Assembly: GCF_026262645.1 (NCBI RefSeq)
Contig: NZ_SHNO01000001.1
Span: 3,596,001-3,660,000 of the forward strand
Source of the DNA: Candidatus Marimicrobium litorale
GTDB taxonomy: Bacteria > Pseudomonadota > Gammaproteobacteria > Pseudomonadales > Halieaceae
DNA: 64,000 nt
Direction of reading: 5' to 3'
The notes beneath the pieces were generated by a model. It was not told the DNA's origin and did not search any database. It was given only the letters and a program-made list of their open reading frames with translations. Positions 8,558 to 16,580 of this stretch are shown here, in pieces. Numbering within the stretch: the first letter of the stretch is position 1; every line of letters begins with the position of its first letter. Both the position numbers and the translations under genes were made by a program.

Positions 8558-9673
8558 GTGGTAAAACTGTGCGTTCTCAAATTAGTATTATTATCACTGG
8601 TGTCTATCGTAATTGGTTGCAGCTCTTCGAATAGCGCAAACCCTGCCAGCGTTTTAATATTTTCTACGGACTATGGCTTGGGTGTCATAAATGGCGCAAC
8701 CAACGGTCCAGATCGACATGCCGCGGATACTGACGACGCCTATGCGGTAACGCTGGCGCTGCAGGCCAATCTTGATATCCAAGGTATTATTACTAGCTTC
8801 GGTAATAATAAAGCCCAGCCCTCGTTCGAATCTGCCCGCAGAGGGTTGGCTATACTCGGCTTCGACAAGGATATTTTGAGAATCGGTGCGGAGGGATTTC
8901 TCGATGCCCTGCCAGTGCGTTTCGAGCCGCTAGGCGGTGAGCCCGCAGTTTTTTGCGTTAACGATGGAGTCCGACTCATGCGGGACGTTCTAGATACCAA
9001 TGCGAGTGGAATGGTTACGCTGATCGCGCTGGGCCCATTTACTGACATTGCCTGCTTGCAACGTGCCTTCCCTGATAGTTTTAATAAGCTCAGAGAGATT
9101 GTCGGTTTGGTGGGATCGAGAGACGGCAAGCCTGTACTGCAGGGCATTGACGTTGTAGATTTCAATTTCGCCATGGATCCGACTGCACTTGGGCTTGTCC
9201 TCCAGCAGACTGAAGTGGCGTTTACAGCAATCATGTTTGAAGTATCACAATTTGGCATTTTACCCACTGGGGTCATCGATTACTGGGCTGCCGGAGGTGC
9301 AAGCCTGGAACAACAATTCTATGGCCAGGCTTCACAGGCACATGCGCAATATTGGAGCGCGATCTTCTCGCAAACTGACGGACAGGCACTATTTGATGCG
9401 CACACGATTTTCTATTTACTAAATCCTCAACTGTATATGTGCACAGACAACATGCACGGTGCCGCTGTAGTGGGGGGCTACCCCGACACAAGTGCCGCAA
9501 CAACGAAGAACTTTTTTACGGTTACGCCAGAACCGGTGCAGCGCCCCCAAGACGCTACCGTCTATACTGGCACAGTTCGCGGCTGCACTAGCTTCGTAGA
9601 TCCGGACAGCGTCACGCTTCTGGAAGAATCCGTGCAAGCAAGTGTAAAGCGTTATCAGGGTGCTGATAGCTGA
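8558..9673 (+). CDS. Nucleoside-hydrolase-like lipoprotein
   Basis: A TTG opens the frame at 8537, but the GTG at 8558 has GAGG 6 bases upstream and gives a compact lipoprotein signal (KLCVLKLVLLSLVSIVIGC, lipobox VIGC). The mature part resembles inosine-uridine nucleoside hydrolases: STDYGLG, then DTDDAYAVTLAL (the acidic metal-binding cluster), an FGN segment and SARRGLAILG. The usual DTDxGxDD cluster is split here by about 20 residues (GVINGATNGPDRHAA), so Ca2+ and ribose binding may differ. Likely anchored in the outer or inner membrane facing the periplasm, where it could hydrolyse nucleosides or a related N-glycoside. It stands alone between repeats. Confidence 0.72.
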   Translation: MVKLCVLKLVLLSLVSIVIGCSSSNSANPASVLIFSTDYGLGVINGATNGPDRHAADTDDAYAVTLALQANLDIQGIITSFGNNKAQPSFESARRGLAILGFDKDILRIGAEGFLDALPVRFEPLGGEPAVFCVNDGVRLMRDVLDTNASGMVTLIALGPFTDIACLQRAFPDSFNKLREIVGLVGSRDGKPVLQGIDVVDFNFAMDPTALGLVLQQTEVAFTAIMFEVSQFGILPTGVIDYWAAGGASLEQQFYGQASQAHAQYWSAIFSQTDGQALFDAHTIFYLLNPQLYMCTDNMHGAAVVGGYPDTSAATTKNFFTVTPEPVQRPQDATVYTGTVRGCTSFVDPDSVTLLEESVQASVKRYQGADS

Positions 9674-9757
9674 GCGTATTAAATTCGATAAAATCAGTGA
9701 ATAAGATACTTTAAAATATCCCGAGTTAGAGAGTGCAGGATGATAGATGCTCCACAA

Positions 9758-9850
9758 AAGAGGATAAATAAACAGCCTGTTGGGACTGGAGTGCCCCGCT
9801 GATCTTGTTAACCAAGCTGCAGAAATTAGCGAAATATCGGCCTATGGTAC
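9758..9850 (+). repeat. Dispersed ~95-bp repeat, copy 2
   Basis: From GATAAATAAACAGCCTGTTG through GCGAAATATCGGCCTATGG this stretch aligns along its whole length with 49449-49547. Shorter or more diverged copies lie at 8306 and 17773. The 259 bp between the nucleoside-hydrolase gene and the pseudouridine synthase contain nothing else recognisable. Confidence 0.6.
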
Positions 9851-9932
9851 CGAACAGTTGTTCGCTGCGGTGGTCGCGCAATTACCCGAAGCCGTCCCGG
9901 TTACCACACTACCCTGTTTTCATAGTCGATAA

Positions 9933-10619
9933 TCAATTCAGCTCCTGCGCTGTCAGCTCCCGGCTTTGCCCCGGTGCCAGGCTCTTATCCAGAAGGATTT
10001 TACCCACCGCAAAGCGGTGAATACTCAATACCTTGTTGTCGAAGTGACCAAACATGCGTTTGATTTGGTGATAACGCCCTTCGGTCAATACTACCTCGGC
10101 CTCATAGTCGCTGCGTATATTTAACGTAGCGGGTCGGGTGGTGATATTTTCGTAGGCGAAGTACACACCATTTTCAAATGCGTCCACGTATTGTTGGGTG
10201 ATGGGCTGTTCCACGGTTACCCGGTAGCGTTTTTCCAGTTTGCTTGTGGGTAGAGACAGCTGACGGGACCACTGGCCATTGTTGGTGAGCAGTATCAGCC
10301 CGGTGGAATTTAAGTCCAGTCGGCCCACTATGTGCAGTTGATCCCGGTAGGGCTGATGCAGCAGATCGATCACAGTGCGATGTTGCTCATGGCGGGTCGC
10401 ACTGACCACACCAGTGGGTTTATGGAGCATCAGGTAGCGCGCTTTGTTAGCCTGGGCCGTCTGGCCGTCGCAGCACACCTGGCTAAAGGCGGTGATTACC
10501 TGGCCGATATTCGTGGCTTTAGCACCATCAACTTCAACCCGACCCTGAGCCAGCATTAGCCGCACGTCCTTGCGGTTGATGTCTAACAAGCTGCTGAGAT
10601 AGCGGTCGAGGCGGGGCAT
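9933..10619 (-). CDS. rsuA: 16S rRNA pseudouridine synthase, RsuA family
   Basis: From the ATG at 10619 (MPRLDRYLS) the protein is 228 residues, the length of RsuA. It has an N-terminal S4 RNA-binding domain (residues 1-60, RKDVRLMLAQGRVEVDG), then the catalytic domain with YLMLHKPTGVVSAT and the signature GRLDLNSTGLILLTNNG, whose Asp is the nucleophile, and the late motif LTEGRYHQIKRMFG. RsuA makes pseudouridine 516 in 16S rRNA; RluE/RluF relatives cannot be fully excluded. The frame extends upstream to 10751 but that part is repeat sequence with no family match. Confidence 0.82.
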   Translation of the reverse strand: MPRLDRYLSSLLDINRKDVRLMLAQGRVEVDGAKATNIGQVITAFSQVCCDGQTAQANKARYLMLHKPTGVVSATRHEQHRTVIDLLHQPYRDQLHIVGRLDLNSTGLILLTNNGQWSRQLSLPTSKLEKRYRVTVEQPITQQYVDAFENGVYFAYENITTRPATLNIRSDYEAEVVLTEGRYHQIKRMFGHFDNKVLSIHRFAVGKILLDKSLAPGQSRELTAQELN

Positions 10620-10692
10620 GTACGCAGTATATAGCGGTTTCCAGCAATTGTATGGCCTGCTCCAATTCTTTGTGTAGCGCGGGATTGGTGAC

Positions 10693-10780
10693 AGTACAAG
10701 CAGGACAAGTGCGACGGTTACTAAAAATTTATTATAAACAAAGAACTGCAAACAACCATTTATCTCGGTTCAGGCTATTA
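10693..10780 (+). repeat. ~90-bp dispersed repeat, diverged full copy
   Basis: Shares AGTACAAGCAGGACAAGTGCG and AACTGCAAACAACCATTTAT plus CAGGCTAT with the copy at 63871-63960. Half copies are at 18803, 19740 and 20748. Confidence 0.55.
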
Positions 10781-10852
10781 GGAAAAAGCGAAGGAAGCTG
10801 TGGCACCAGCAGCAATGTAATCAGCAATATCAACATAAACGTGTTCATTTGT

Positions 10853-10883
10853 CCCCGGCCCCGGCCCCGGCCCCGGCCCCGGC
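10853..10883. repeat. (CCCCGG)5 microsatellite
   Basis: Five exact tandem copies of CCCCGG plus one C. A 6-bp unit changes length by slippage without altering frame; here it lies upstream of msrA and outside any gene. Confidence 0.9.
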
Positions 10884-11112
10884 TTCCGGTGTCTATACAA
10901 TGTCCCAGTTTCTGCCAGCTTGGATGAGAGCAGCCGGATAACGCGATGGAAACTGTCGATTTCTTGAGTTAATCGAAAAAAAACAGGTTTATACAACATG
11001 CGTTACACACAGCCGGTTTTCTTTATTTTGTCGAGCGAATTGCCTAGTATTGGACGACTAAGACAACGTTGTGTTCATTAGATACAGTTCAAGGGTCGCG
11101 GAGACTCACGCT

Positions 11113-11712
11113 ATGCGTTTCTCAGTTTTGCTCACAATTCTCCTTCTTGTTGGCATCGCGCCGGTAAGCTCAGCCACTGCCACTGCCACAGCAGTATTTG
11201 CTGGCGGCTGCTTCTGGTGCATGGAATCTGACTTCGAAAAACGCGCAGGTGTCACCAGCGTTACCTCTGGCTTTACCGGGGGCGCGCTGAAAAATCCCAC
11301 TTACTCAGGCAGTCATCAGGGCCATTTTGAAGCCGTTGAGGTCACCTATGATCCAGCCATCGTGAGCTACCAAGACTTGCTTGACCTGTTCTGGGTCAAC
11401 GTGGACCCTTTCGATGATAAAGGCCAATTTTGCGATAAGGGGTTTAGTTACCGCAGTGCCATTTTTCCAAACAGCGCTGAGGAGAGAGCCTTAGCACAAC
11501 AATCGAAAGCGAAGGTTGAGGCACGGTTTGCCGGTCAACATGTCTATACCGAAATCAGGGATGGGAGTACTTTTTGGCCCGTCGAGGAATACCATCAGGA
11601 TTACTATCTGAAAAATCCGGTACGCTACAAATACTATCGATGGAATTGCGGACGTGATCAACGTCTTCGGCAGCTATGGGGAAGTGATTCGTCTCCCCTG
11701 CACACAGACTAA
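11113..11712 (+). CDS. msrA: Exported peptide methionine sulfoxide reductase A
   Basis: A 199-residue MsrA with a cleavable signal peptide (residues 1-about 22, hydrophobic LLTILLLVGIAPVSSATA), so it acts in the periplasm. The catalytic motif AGGCFWC places the sulfenic-acid Cys at 33; the core TSGFTGGALKNPTYSGSHQGHFEAVEVTYDP and EEYHQDYYLKNP are diagnostic. It reduces S-methionine sulfoxide in oxidised proteins. The recycling Cys may be Cys in YRWNCGRDQR near the end. The frame opens at 11071, but the ATG at 11113 with GGAG about 10 bases upstream gives the proper signal sequence. Confidence 0.92.
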   Translation: MRFSVLLTILLLVGIAPVSSATATATAVFAGGCFWCMESDFEKRAGVTSVTSGFTGGALKNPTYSGSHQGHFEAVEVTYDPAIVSYQDLLDLFWVNVDPFDDKGQFCDKGFSYRSAIFPNSAEERALAQQSKAKVEARFAGQHVYTEIRDGSTFWPVEEYHQDYYLKNPVRYKYYRWNCGRDQRLRQLWGSDSSPLHTD

Positions 11713-11764
11713 GATCGCCTATTTAGCTCGGCGCTGCTCGTCTGCCACACTGGCAATTAATGGG

Positions 11765-12364
11765 TATCGGCAAGTTAAAGGATACTGTCAAGTAAAGTCG
11801 CGGATTTGGGCTAGAATCAGCGCATGAACACATACAAACGACATCGTTTCCGGCTAGGCGCGCCCCACCGGATATCATCAGCTATGCAGTCTGGCTCTAC
11901 TATCGTTTCAACCTGAGTCACCGCGATATTGAAGATCTTCTGGCTGAGCGGGGTATCATCGTCACTCGCGAATCGAGTCGGCTCTGGTGTATTAAATTCG
12001 GGAGCCTGTGCGCCTAAGAAAATTGTGACTGATAAGCTGCGAAGTGACGTTGTCGCTCATAGGGAGTTGATGGCGGAGACGATCCATAGTGCTGAGCAGT
12101 ATGAGAATAATCGAGCAGAGCAATCTCACGAGGCCACTAGGGAGAGAGAGCGGGGGATGCGAGGGTTCAAGTCAGTGAGGCAGGCTCAACGTTTTCTGGG
12201 CGCGCATGCTGCCGTCAGTAATTTGTTCAATCTGGGAAGGCACTTGGTAAAAGCTCAACATTATCGTGACCTCAGGACCAGTGCGTTTAGCGGATGGGAA
12301 AAAGCGGTAGCCTGAGTGTTGGGTGATGATTTCAGTCGCCTGCTGAAGTTAATTTTTAAGTACC
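11765..12364 (+). mobile_element. IS6-family element, internally deleted (copy A)
   Basis: Two left ends lie in tandem (TATCGGCAAGTTAAAG at 11765 and TACTGTCAAGTAAAGTCG at 11783) and a right end AAGTTAATTTTTAAGTACC ends at 12364. The transposase starts at 11824 (MNTYKRHRF), keeps the helix-turn-helix part (LSHRDIEDLLAERGIIV...WCIKFG) and then jumps near 12005 to KIVTDKLRSD, losing the first catalytic Asp region and most of the DDE core. The C-terminal part with ENNRAEQSHEATRERERGMR, which includes the catalytic Glu, is intact to 12315. It cannot be active. Confidence 0.8.
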
Positions 12365-12797
12365 GCGTTGGAAAGCCGGGGCGTTTGCAATGACTCCGAG
12401 AGACCAGTTTAAACACGATGTCTCAGAATAATAAGGCCGATTCCATTAATTACAGTCCTGGAGTGACTTGTCGCCGGCCCACAACCGCGCCTTCGGGGCA
12501 CGCAATAGGCACAACTCAACGCATTGCATAGTTCGTAAGCTCTTGTTATCTTTAGCAATATCCTAAGCGCTCAATTGAGCGCTTAGACAAGAACATCAAT
12601 CACTTAGACGCTCTGGAAAACCGTGCAGTCGAGTATACGGTTCCGGTACCAATCTCGAGGTAGAACCACTGGGCCAAAGCCAGGGCATTGCCAAATACAG
12701 ACTGCACCGCGCCGCTGCAGCGACTCGCCGGTACACTCGTCTCGTTTATGAACTCGGTGCGGATCTTTTCGGGCATTTTCCCGCCGATACGACTAAA
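12365..12797. other. Stretch between IS copy A and the ABC membrane gene
   Basis: No complete gene is supported. The frame of the next gene is open back to about 12579 without an ATG, GTG or TTG, and its translation there (TRLVYELGADLFGHFPADTTK) looks like real coding sequence, so the 5' end of that gene is probably lost. A 24-bp perfect palindrome sits at 12563-12586. Confidence 0.55.
12563..12586. repeat. Perfect 24-bp palindrome
   Basis: The half-site CTAAGCGCTCAA is followed directly by its exact complement TTGAGCGCTTAG with no spacer. There is no T-run on either side, so it is not a standard terminator; it may be an operator or an element end. Confidence 0.6.
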
Positions 12798-13844
12798 GTG
12801 CTTACAGCCAGCGCCGCCAGTCTGGGTTGTCAGGTGCTGTCCTTGGCGGTTTTGTTTGCTTATATGAGAGCCCTAGAAGGCAATGAGCTCTTGTACGGCT
12901 ACGCCCCAAGAACCTCCCTGGCCCTGTTTGCGCTGGTCGCGGTGGCAACCGCGGTTCTTTTTTTCGGCTTTGCCCTGCTCGAGTACCGGTCAAATATGGC
13001 TATAATCGACACCTGCCGCCGCTATCAGGCGTCGGGAGCACAGCAAGCCCTGTCGCTCTCGAGCAGGCTGCCTCACTGGTTTTCCCCCGAAAAAAGTCCG
13101 CGACGGGTTTCCTTCAGGCACCTTCAGCAAATCCTGTCTACTGACGTTAGTCATCGCAGTCGCATGGCCCGCTTACTCTTGCGATCCGTTATCCCCGCCG
13201 TGCGCGTGATGCTGAGTGCAGGTGCCATCCTCTACATCAATCTACAATTCTCCCTTCTCATTTTCGTCATAATAGGGATTCCTATCGCAGGGCTTTACTG
13301 GGTCAGCAAGAAAATTGCGGACACGATTACTTCCCGTGAAAGAGGTTCACAGCCCGTATTCGCCCAACAGCTAGAGCTTCTGTCCACGAGTTGGGAAAAC
13401 AAAGCTCATCTTTTGCCCGGAGCGATCGATCAGGAACTCGCCCTGGGCCAAGCTGGTTCCCGTCACAGACTTTATTTCAAGAGATTAAAGGCAAAGACAT
13501 TCGGGCAACTGTTGATGAACACGGCAAATACCCTAGGCCTGATGGTACTGGTCCTGTCACTGGGTTTCTGGGTTTTACAGGAAGAACAGGGGAACTGGAG
13601 TCTCTGGGTAACCTATCTGATTGCCTTGCGGTATTTTTTTACCAGCCTGAACAGGGTTGTCCAAGCCGTTGTCAAGTCGGCACGTTTTAACCGACAGGTC
13701 CGGCGTTTCATGGAATTCCTGGCGGCGGCGACGCTGGCGGCAAACAGCCCGAACCCGGAGAACACGCCCTGCCCTGATCGCGTGCTGCATGCCTACCAGG
13801 GTGGCGATACTTATTCGGATGATGATGACTTCGATGAAGATTAG
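12798..13844 (+). CDS. ABC-transporter transmembrane domain protein lacking an ATPase domain, 5' end probably lost
   Basis: The 348-residue frame holds several hydrophobic segments (about residues 8-22, 38-60, 120-138, 140-160, 245-265, 270-290) in the spacing of a type-1 ABC exporter membrane domain, with a cytosolic loop rich in Arg (RRVSFRHLQQILSTDVSHRSRMARLLLRS) like the coupling region after TM2. No Walker A, signature or Walker B motif follows; the protein ends in an acidic tail (DDDDFDED). The first codon used here is GTG at 12798, but coding-like sequence continues upstream, so this is either truncated or starts at a rare codon. It lies beside sulfotransferase and glycosyltransferase genes; a partner ATPase is not in the window. 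Confidence 0.6.
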   Translation: MLTASAASLGCQVLSLAVLFAYMRALEGNELLYGYAPRTSLALFALVAVATAVLFFGFALLEYRSNMAIIDTCRRYQASGAQQALSLSSRLPHWFSPEKSPRRVSFRHLQQILSTDVSHRSRMARLLLRSVIPAVRVMLSAGAILYINLQFSLLIFVIIGIPIAGLYWVSKKIADTITSRERGSQPVFAQQLELLSTSWENKAHLLPGAIDQELALGQAGSRHRLYFKRLKAKTFGQLLMNTANTLGLMVLVLSLGFWVLQEEQGNWSLWVTYLIALRYFFTSLNRVVQAVVKSARFNRQVRRFMEFLAAATLAANSPNPENTPCPDRVLHAYQGGDTYSDDDDFDED

Positions 13845-13901
13845 GAAGCGTCATACCCGTAGGGGATAACAACCGCAATACAGTCGCGTCACACCAAGAT
13901 T

Positions 13902-14591
13902 CTATTCTTCGAATTGATAACCGAAGTACTCAATATTCTGTCTACACATTTCTGTAACCATATCCCGCGTATGTTGATTGTAGTGTGGCGCACAGTGGCC
14001 TTGTTGCGTGCGATTTTTATGGGGCATTTCGAGGCGACTGATACCGACTTCCCGGCTGACCCTGTCCAAGGTGTCCTAAACACTTACCAGACGGCCCACA
14101 TGATCCACCAGGAGATGACCATCAAGGTCCGTGATTTTTTCAACTGGATGGTCGCCCGCTTGCCAGATTGATGATACTTCCATCGCTTGCCAAGCCAGGC
14201 ATCAAAATCCAGATCATGGAAGTCTCTTGTGGTACCCCAGCGGAGCTTTTCAAGCAGGCGCGGTTCTGCTTCAACATGGGTATAAAAATATCTCGAAATC
14301 ATTCTCGCCCAAGGGTTGCGGACAAGGGTAAATTTGAAGCAGCGGTTGAATTCAGCCTCGCCCAGAATGTACTTGATCTGAACCGCAGACAGGTGCTTCG
14401 CCCTGCCCGGCTTGGAATCACCAATCTCAATCAAGCCGATACTTTCTTCGATAGGCTGCGTCAACCCTTTCCTTGACCAGTTGCAGGCTTCCCGCGGCAT
14501 TATCGAGGGACCGCAAGGCATGGGTCACACTGGTGGTCCCCGTCTTGGGGATCGCTACGAAGATGAGTCCCATTGATTTGGAATAGGACAT
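13902..14591 (-). pseudogene. Sulfotransferase pseudogene (paralogue of the gene at 19011)
   Basis: The minus strand from ATG 14591 starts MSYSKSMGLIFVAIPKTGTTSVTHAL, matching the 5'-phosphosulfate-binding loop of the intact sulfotransferase at 19011-19700. A one-base loss after RKYRLD moves the frame; it continues as IGDSKPGRAKHLSAVQIKYILG and FTLVRNPWARMISRYFYTH (3'-phosphate motif). A second shift in an A-run follows QLKK, after which the frame reads ITDLDGHLLVDHVGRL, an in-frame TAG, then DTLDRVSREVG and LEMPHKNRTQQGHC to the end at 13902. The whole length of the paralogue is present, so decay was by point events and not by insertion. Confidence 0.82.
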
Positions 14592-14643
14592 TGTGAAAAG
14601 TCGTTTCAGTAAAACAATGTACAGGGTATCAGTGCCAGCTTGA

Positions 14644-16578
14644 TCACACATCCTCCCGACGCGACAGAAAGTACGCCTCGACTTCCCGCCGCAGCTGCTC
14701 CTTCCCCGGCGACCACTCAAGACAATGTGAATGCTCGCCGGTCAAGTCCGTGGCCGGATCGTACTTATTGCGGTACAGAATGTCGTGACGTGTCAAATAA
14801 CCCCGGTCACTGCGCTGACCGTGGTACATATCACTAATATGGAGGCGGGCGTAATCGACCGCCCCGCCCACTGCGCTTGACCATTGCCCCGCCCATTCAT
14901 GAAAGTTGTTCTCATAAGCTTCAGACTTGTTACGATAACCGCAGGCGTCACATTTAAATTTGGAATGGGTCAACGACTGGAAACGCTTGTCTGACATATC
15001 TTGAGCCAAGCTGGCAAGAAAAATTAACTTGTCGCCACCACCGACGATCGCACTCTCAAATAATAAGGCCTTTTCCAGGACTTCGGCCCTGGCCGCCCAG
15101 CCAAAACCCGACTGCCCCCCTTTGGCGATCCCGCTCAACAGATTCCAGCCCCTTCTCGGAGCTTGCGCATAAAGTTCGCCACTGTCTTGAAAGTGCTTCA
15201 CCGCGGAGGCCGCCACTATGGGATGGCCGCTACTGTGCGTATGAATGCCGATCGTCTCGAACACCTGGCATAAATTGGATTTCTCCAGTCGACTGGCGAT
15301 CTCCAGCGCCCACTCGGGGTCGTCAAATACAATATCCCCATCCAGCCAAGCGATCTTGCGAACGCCATCAGACAACAGTCTCCTTATGCCGATATTCAGC
15401 AATCTTTCTTTATGCCATAACACATCGTTGGTCCGCAGCTGTATCACATCATCATGATCAACGATATCGAACAGATTTGAGCCAAAAGCGAGTTCAACAA
15501 CAAGGCACCTGACGCCACTTTGTTTAATGGATGAGAGAAACGCCTTGAAATTACTGACCCGTCGGGATGACCCGCCGGGATTGAAAAAGCAGGATACGAC
15601 CGCCAGTTCATCCGCCGGCAGTGCAGATTCGAACCGTCTATTGCCAGCGTTAAATCTGTTACGCGTTGGGGATTTCATAAACTGCACTGCACGATGTGCG
15701 CCATAAAGTATCTTTCTAGCGGTGTGAGAATTCTGCAATCTTTCCGCTCTGGTACTCCTGAGCCGCCGCGCGATGCCAGCGGGCATCACAGCCTGGTGGA
15801 ACGCCTTTATTCGCCCTGATTTTCTGCCCGCACCACCCAGGTCGGCCTTTTTCACCAGGGTAAGATTATGGCAGGCTTGGCATTCCAGTCCGTGCTTCAA
15901 AAGCTTTTTCTTTTTCAGCATCTGAGCGTCTTCGGGCGAATACTTCTGTCGATTTGCGTGGGGAAACTCTTCCTCGGGAATCGGGACATCGAGAAAACCA
16001 CACAACTTTTCCCAGCCGTCGCCCTGCTCTATATCCATGAGTAGCAGTTGGCCAGTATCGGCGAAATATGCCTCGACTTCGCGATTGTAACGGAGGTAGC
16101 TGTCCGTCATTGATTCCTTGCTTGGTTGGTGAACTCGCAGATGTAGCTGGTAGCGCGCCAAAACTTCTGGCTTGGTCACCGTTATCCACCGCTCCGTTGA
16201 GCGCCACCAGGACTCCGGATCACGTATTGTCAATATAAACAGACTGTCGGGGAATCGTGTATGTAGATGGCGATACATGGTCCACATATTCCAGGGCCGG
16301 TCTTCGAAGGCTTTATAATTCTCGGCCAGATCCAGCATTTGATTGTAATTTTTGTGCTTGTAAAAATGATGAATCTGCTTCCTCACCTCCGGGCTATAGG
16401 ATGTGGGCGCGGCGACAGGCGCCAGATTCAACAACTTAAAGCAGTGATTCATGGTCGAGGTACCGGTTTTGTTCATGCCGATACAAAATACGCGCCGTGT
16501 AATGGTATCGGCTGCGCTGTCCCCATCATTCTGAGCGCGTGGTGTATCTTCGCTGAAAAAGCCCAATTTTTTTTTCAC
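14644..16578 (-). CDS. Two-domain sulfotransferase-glycosyltransferase fusion
   Basis: About 644 residues. The N-terminal half (30-235) is a sulfotransferase: CIGMNKTGTSTM (34-45 region) is the PAPS 5'-phosphosulfate loop and LTIRDPESWWRSTERW the 3'-phosphate motif. A basic linker (225-320) with CQAC leads to a GT-A-like glycosyltransferase (about 325-600): LAVVSCFFNPGG, VLWHKERLLNIGIRRLLS and WLDGDIVFDD, whose DGD is a metal-binding DxD. The pairing suggests one protein that adds a sugar and sulfates a glycan. The frame opens with TTG at 16584 overlapping the previous stop, but GTG at 16578 has GGGA at a better distance. It is translationally coupled to the GH43-like gene. Both domain assignments are by motif; fusion order is directly seen. 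Confidence 0.72.
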   Translation of the reverse strand: MKKKLGFFSEDTPRAQNDGDSAADTITRRVFCIGMNKTGTSTMNHCFKLLNLAPVAAPTSYSPEVRKQIHHFYKHKNYNQMLDLAENYKAFEDRPWNMWTMYRHLHTRFPDSLFILTIRDPESWWRSTERWITVTKPEVLARYQLHLRVHQPSKESMTDSYLRYNREVEAYFADTGQLLLMDIEQGDGWEKLCGFLDVPIPEEEFPHANRQKYSPEDAQMLKKKKLLKHGLECQACHNLTLVKKADLGGAGRKSGRIKAFHQAVMPAGIARRLRSTRAERLQNSHTARKILYGAHRAVQFMKSPTRNRFNAGNRRFESALPADELAVVSCFFNPGGSSRRVSNFKAFLSSIKQSGVRCLVVELAFGSNLFDIVDHDDVIQLRTNDVLWHKERLLNIGIRRLLSDGVRKIAWLDGDIVFDDPEWALEIASRLEKSNLCQVFETIGIHTHSSGHPIVAASAVKHFQDSGELYAQAPRRGWNLLSGIAKGGQSGFGWAARAEVLEKALLFESAIVGGGDKLIFLASLAQDMSDKRFQSLTHSKFKCDACGYRNKSEAYENNFHEWAGQWSSAVGGAVDYARLHISDMYHGQRSDRGYLTRHDILYRNKYDPATDLTGEHSHCLEWSPGKEQLRREVEAYFLSRREDV

Positions 16579-16580
16579 GG

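Larger units (their letters stand above)
10620..11112. other. Intergenic stretch with two repeats
   Basis: No gene is supported. Bases 10693-10780 are a diverged copy of the ~90-bp repeat best seen at 63871-63960 (shared AGTAYAAGCAGGA and GAACTGCARACAACC blocks). Bases 10853-10883 are five perfect copies of CCCCGG. The msrA promoter should lie in 10920-11090. Confidence 0.55.

Noticed and set aside
10853-10883. Phase-variation switch of msrA from the CCCCGG repeat
   Set aside because: It lies about 230 bp before the start codon and outside any frame; no promoter spacing can be shown.
12418-12531. Short plus-strand frame (MSQNNKADSINYSPG...)
   Set aside because: 37 codons, no ribosome site and no recognised pattern.
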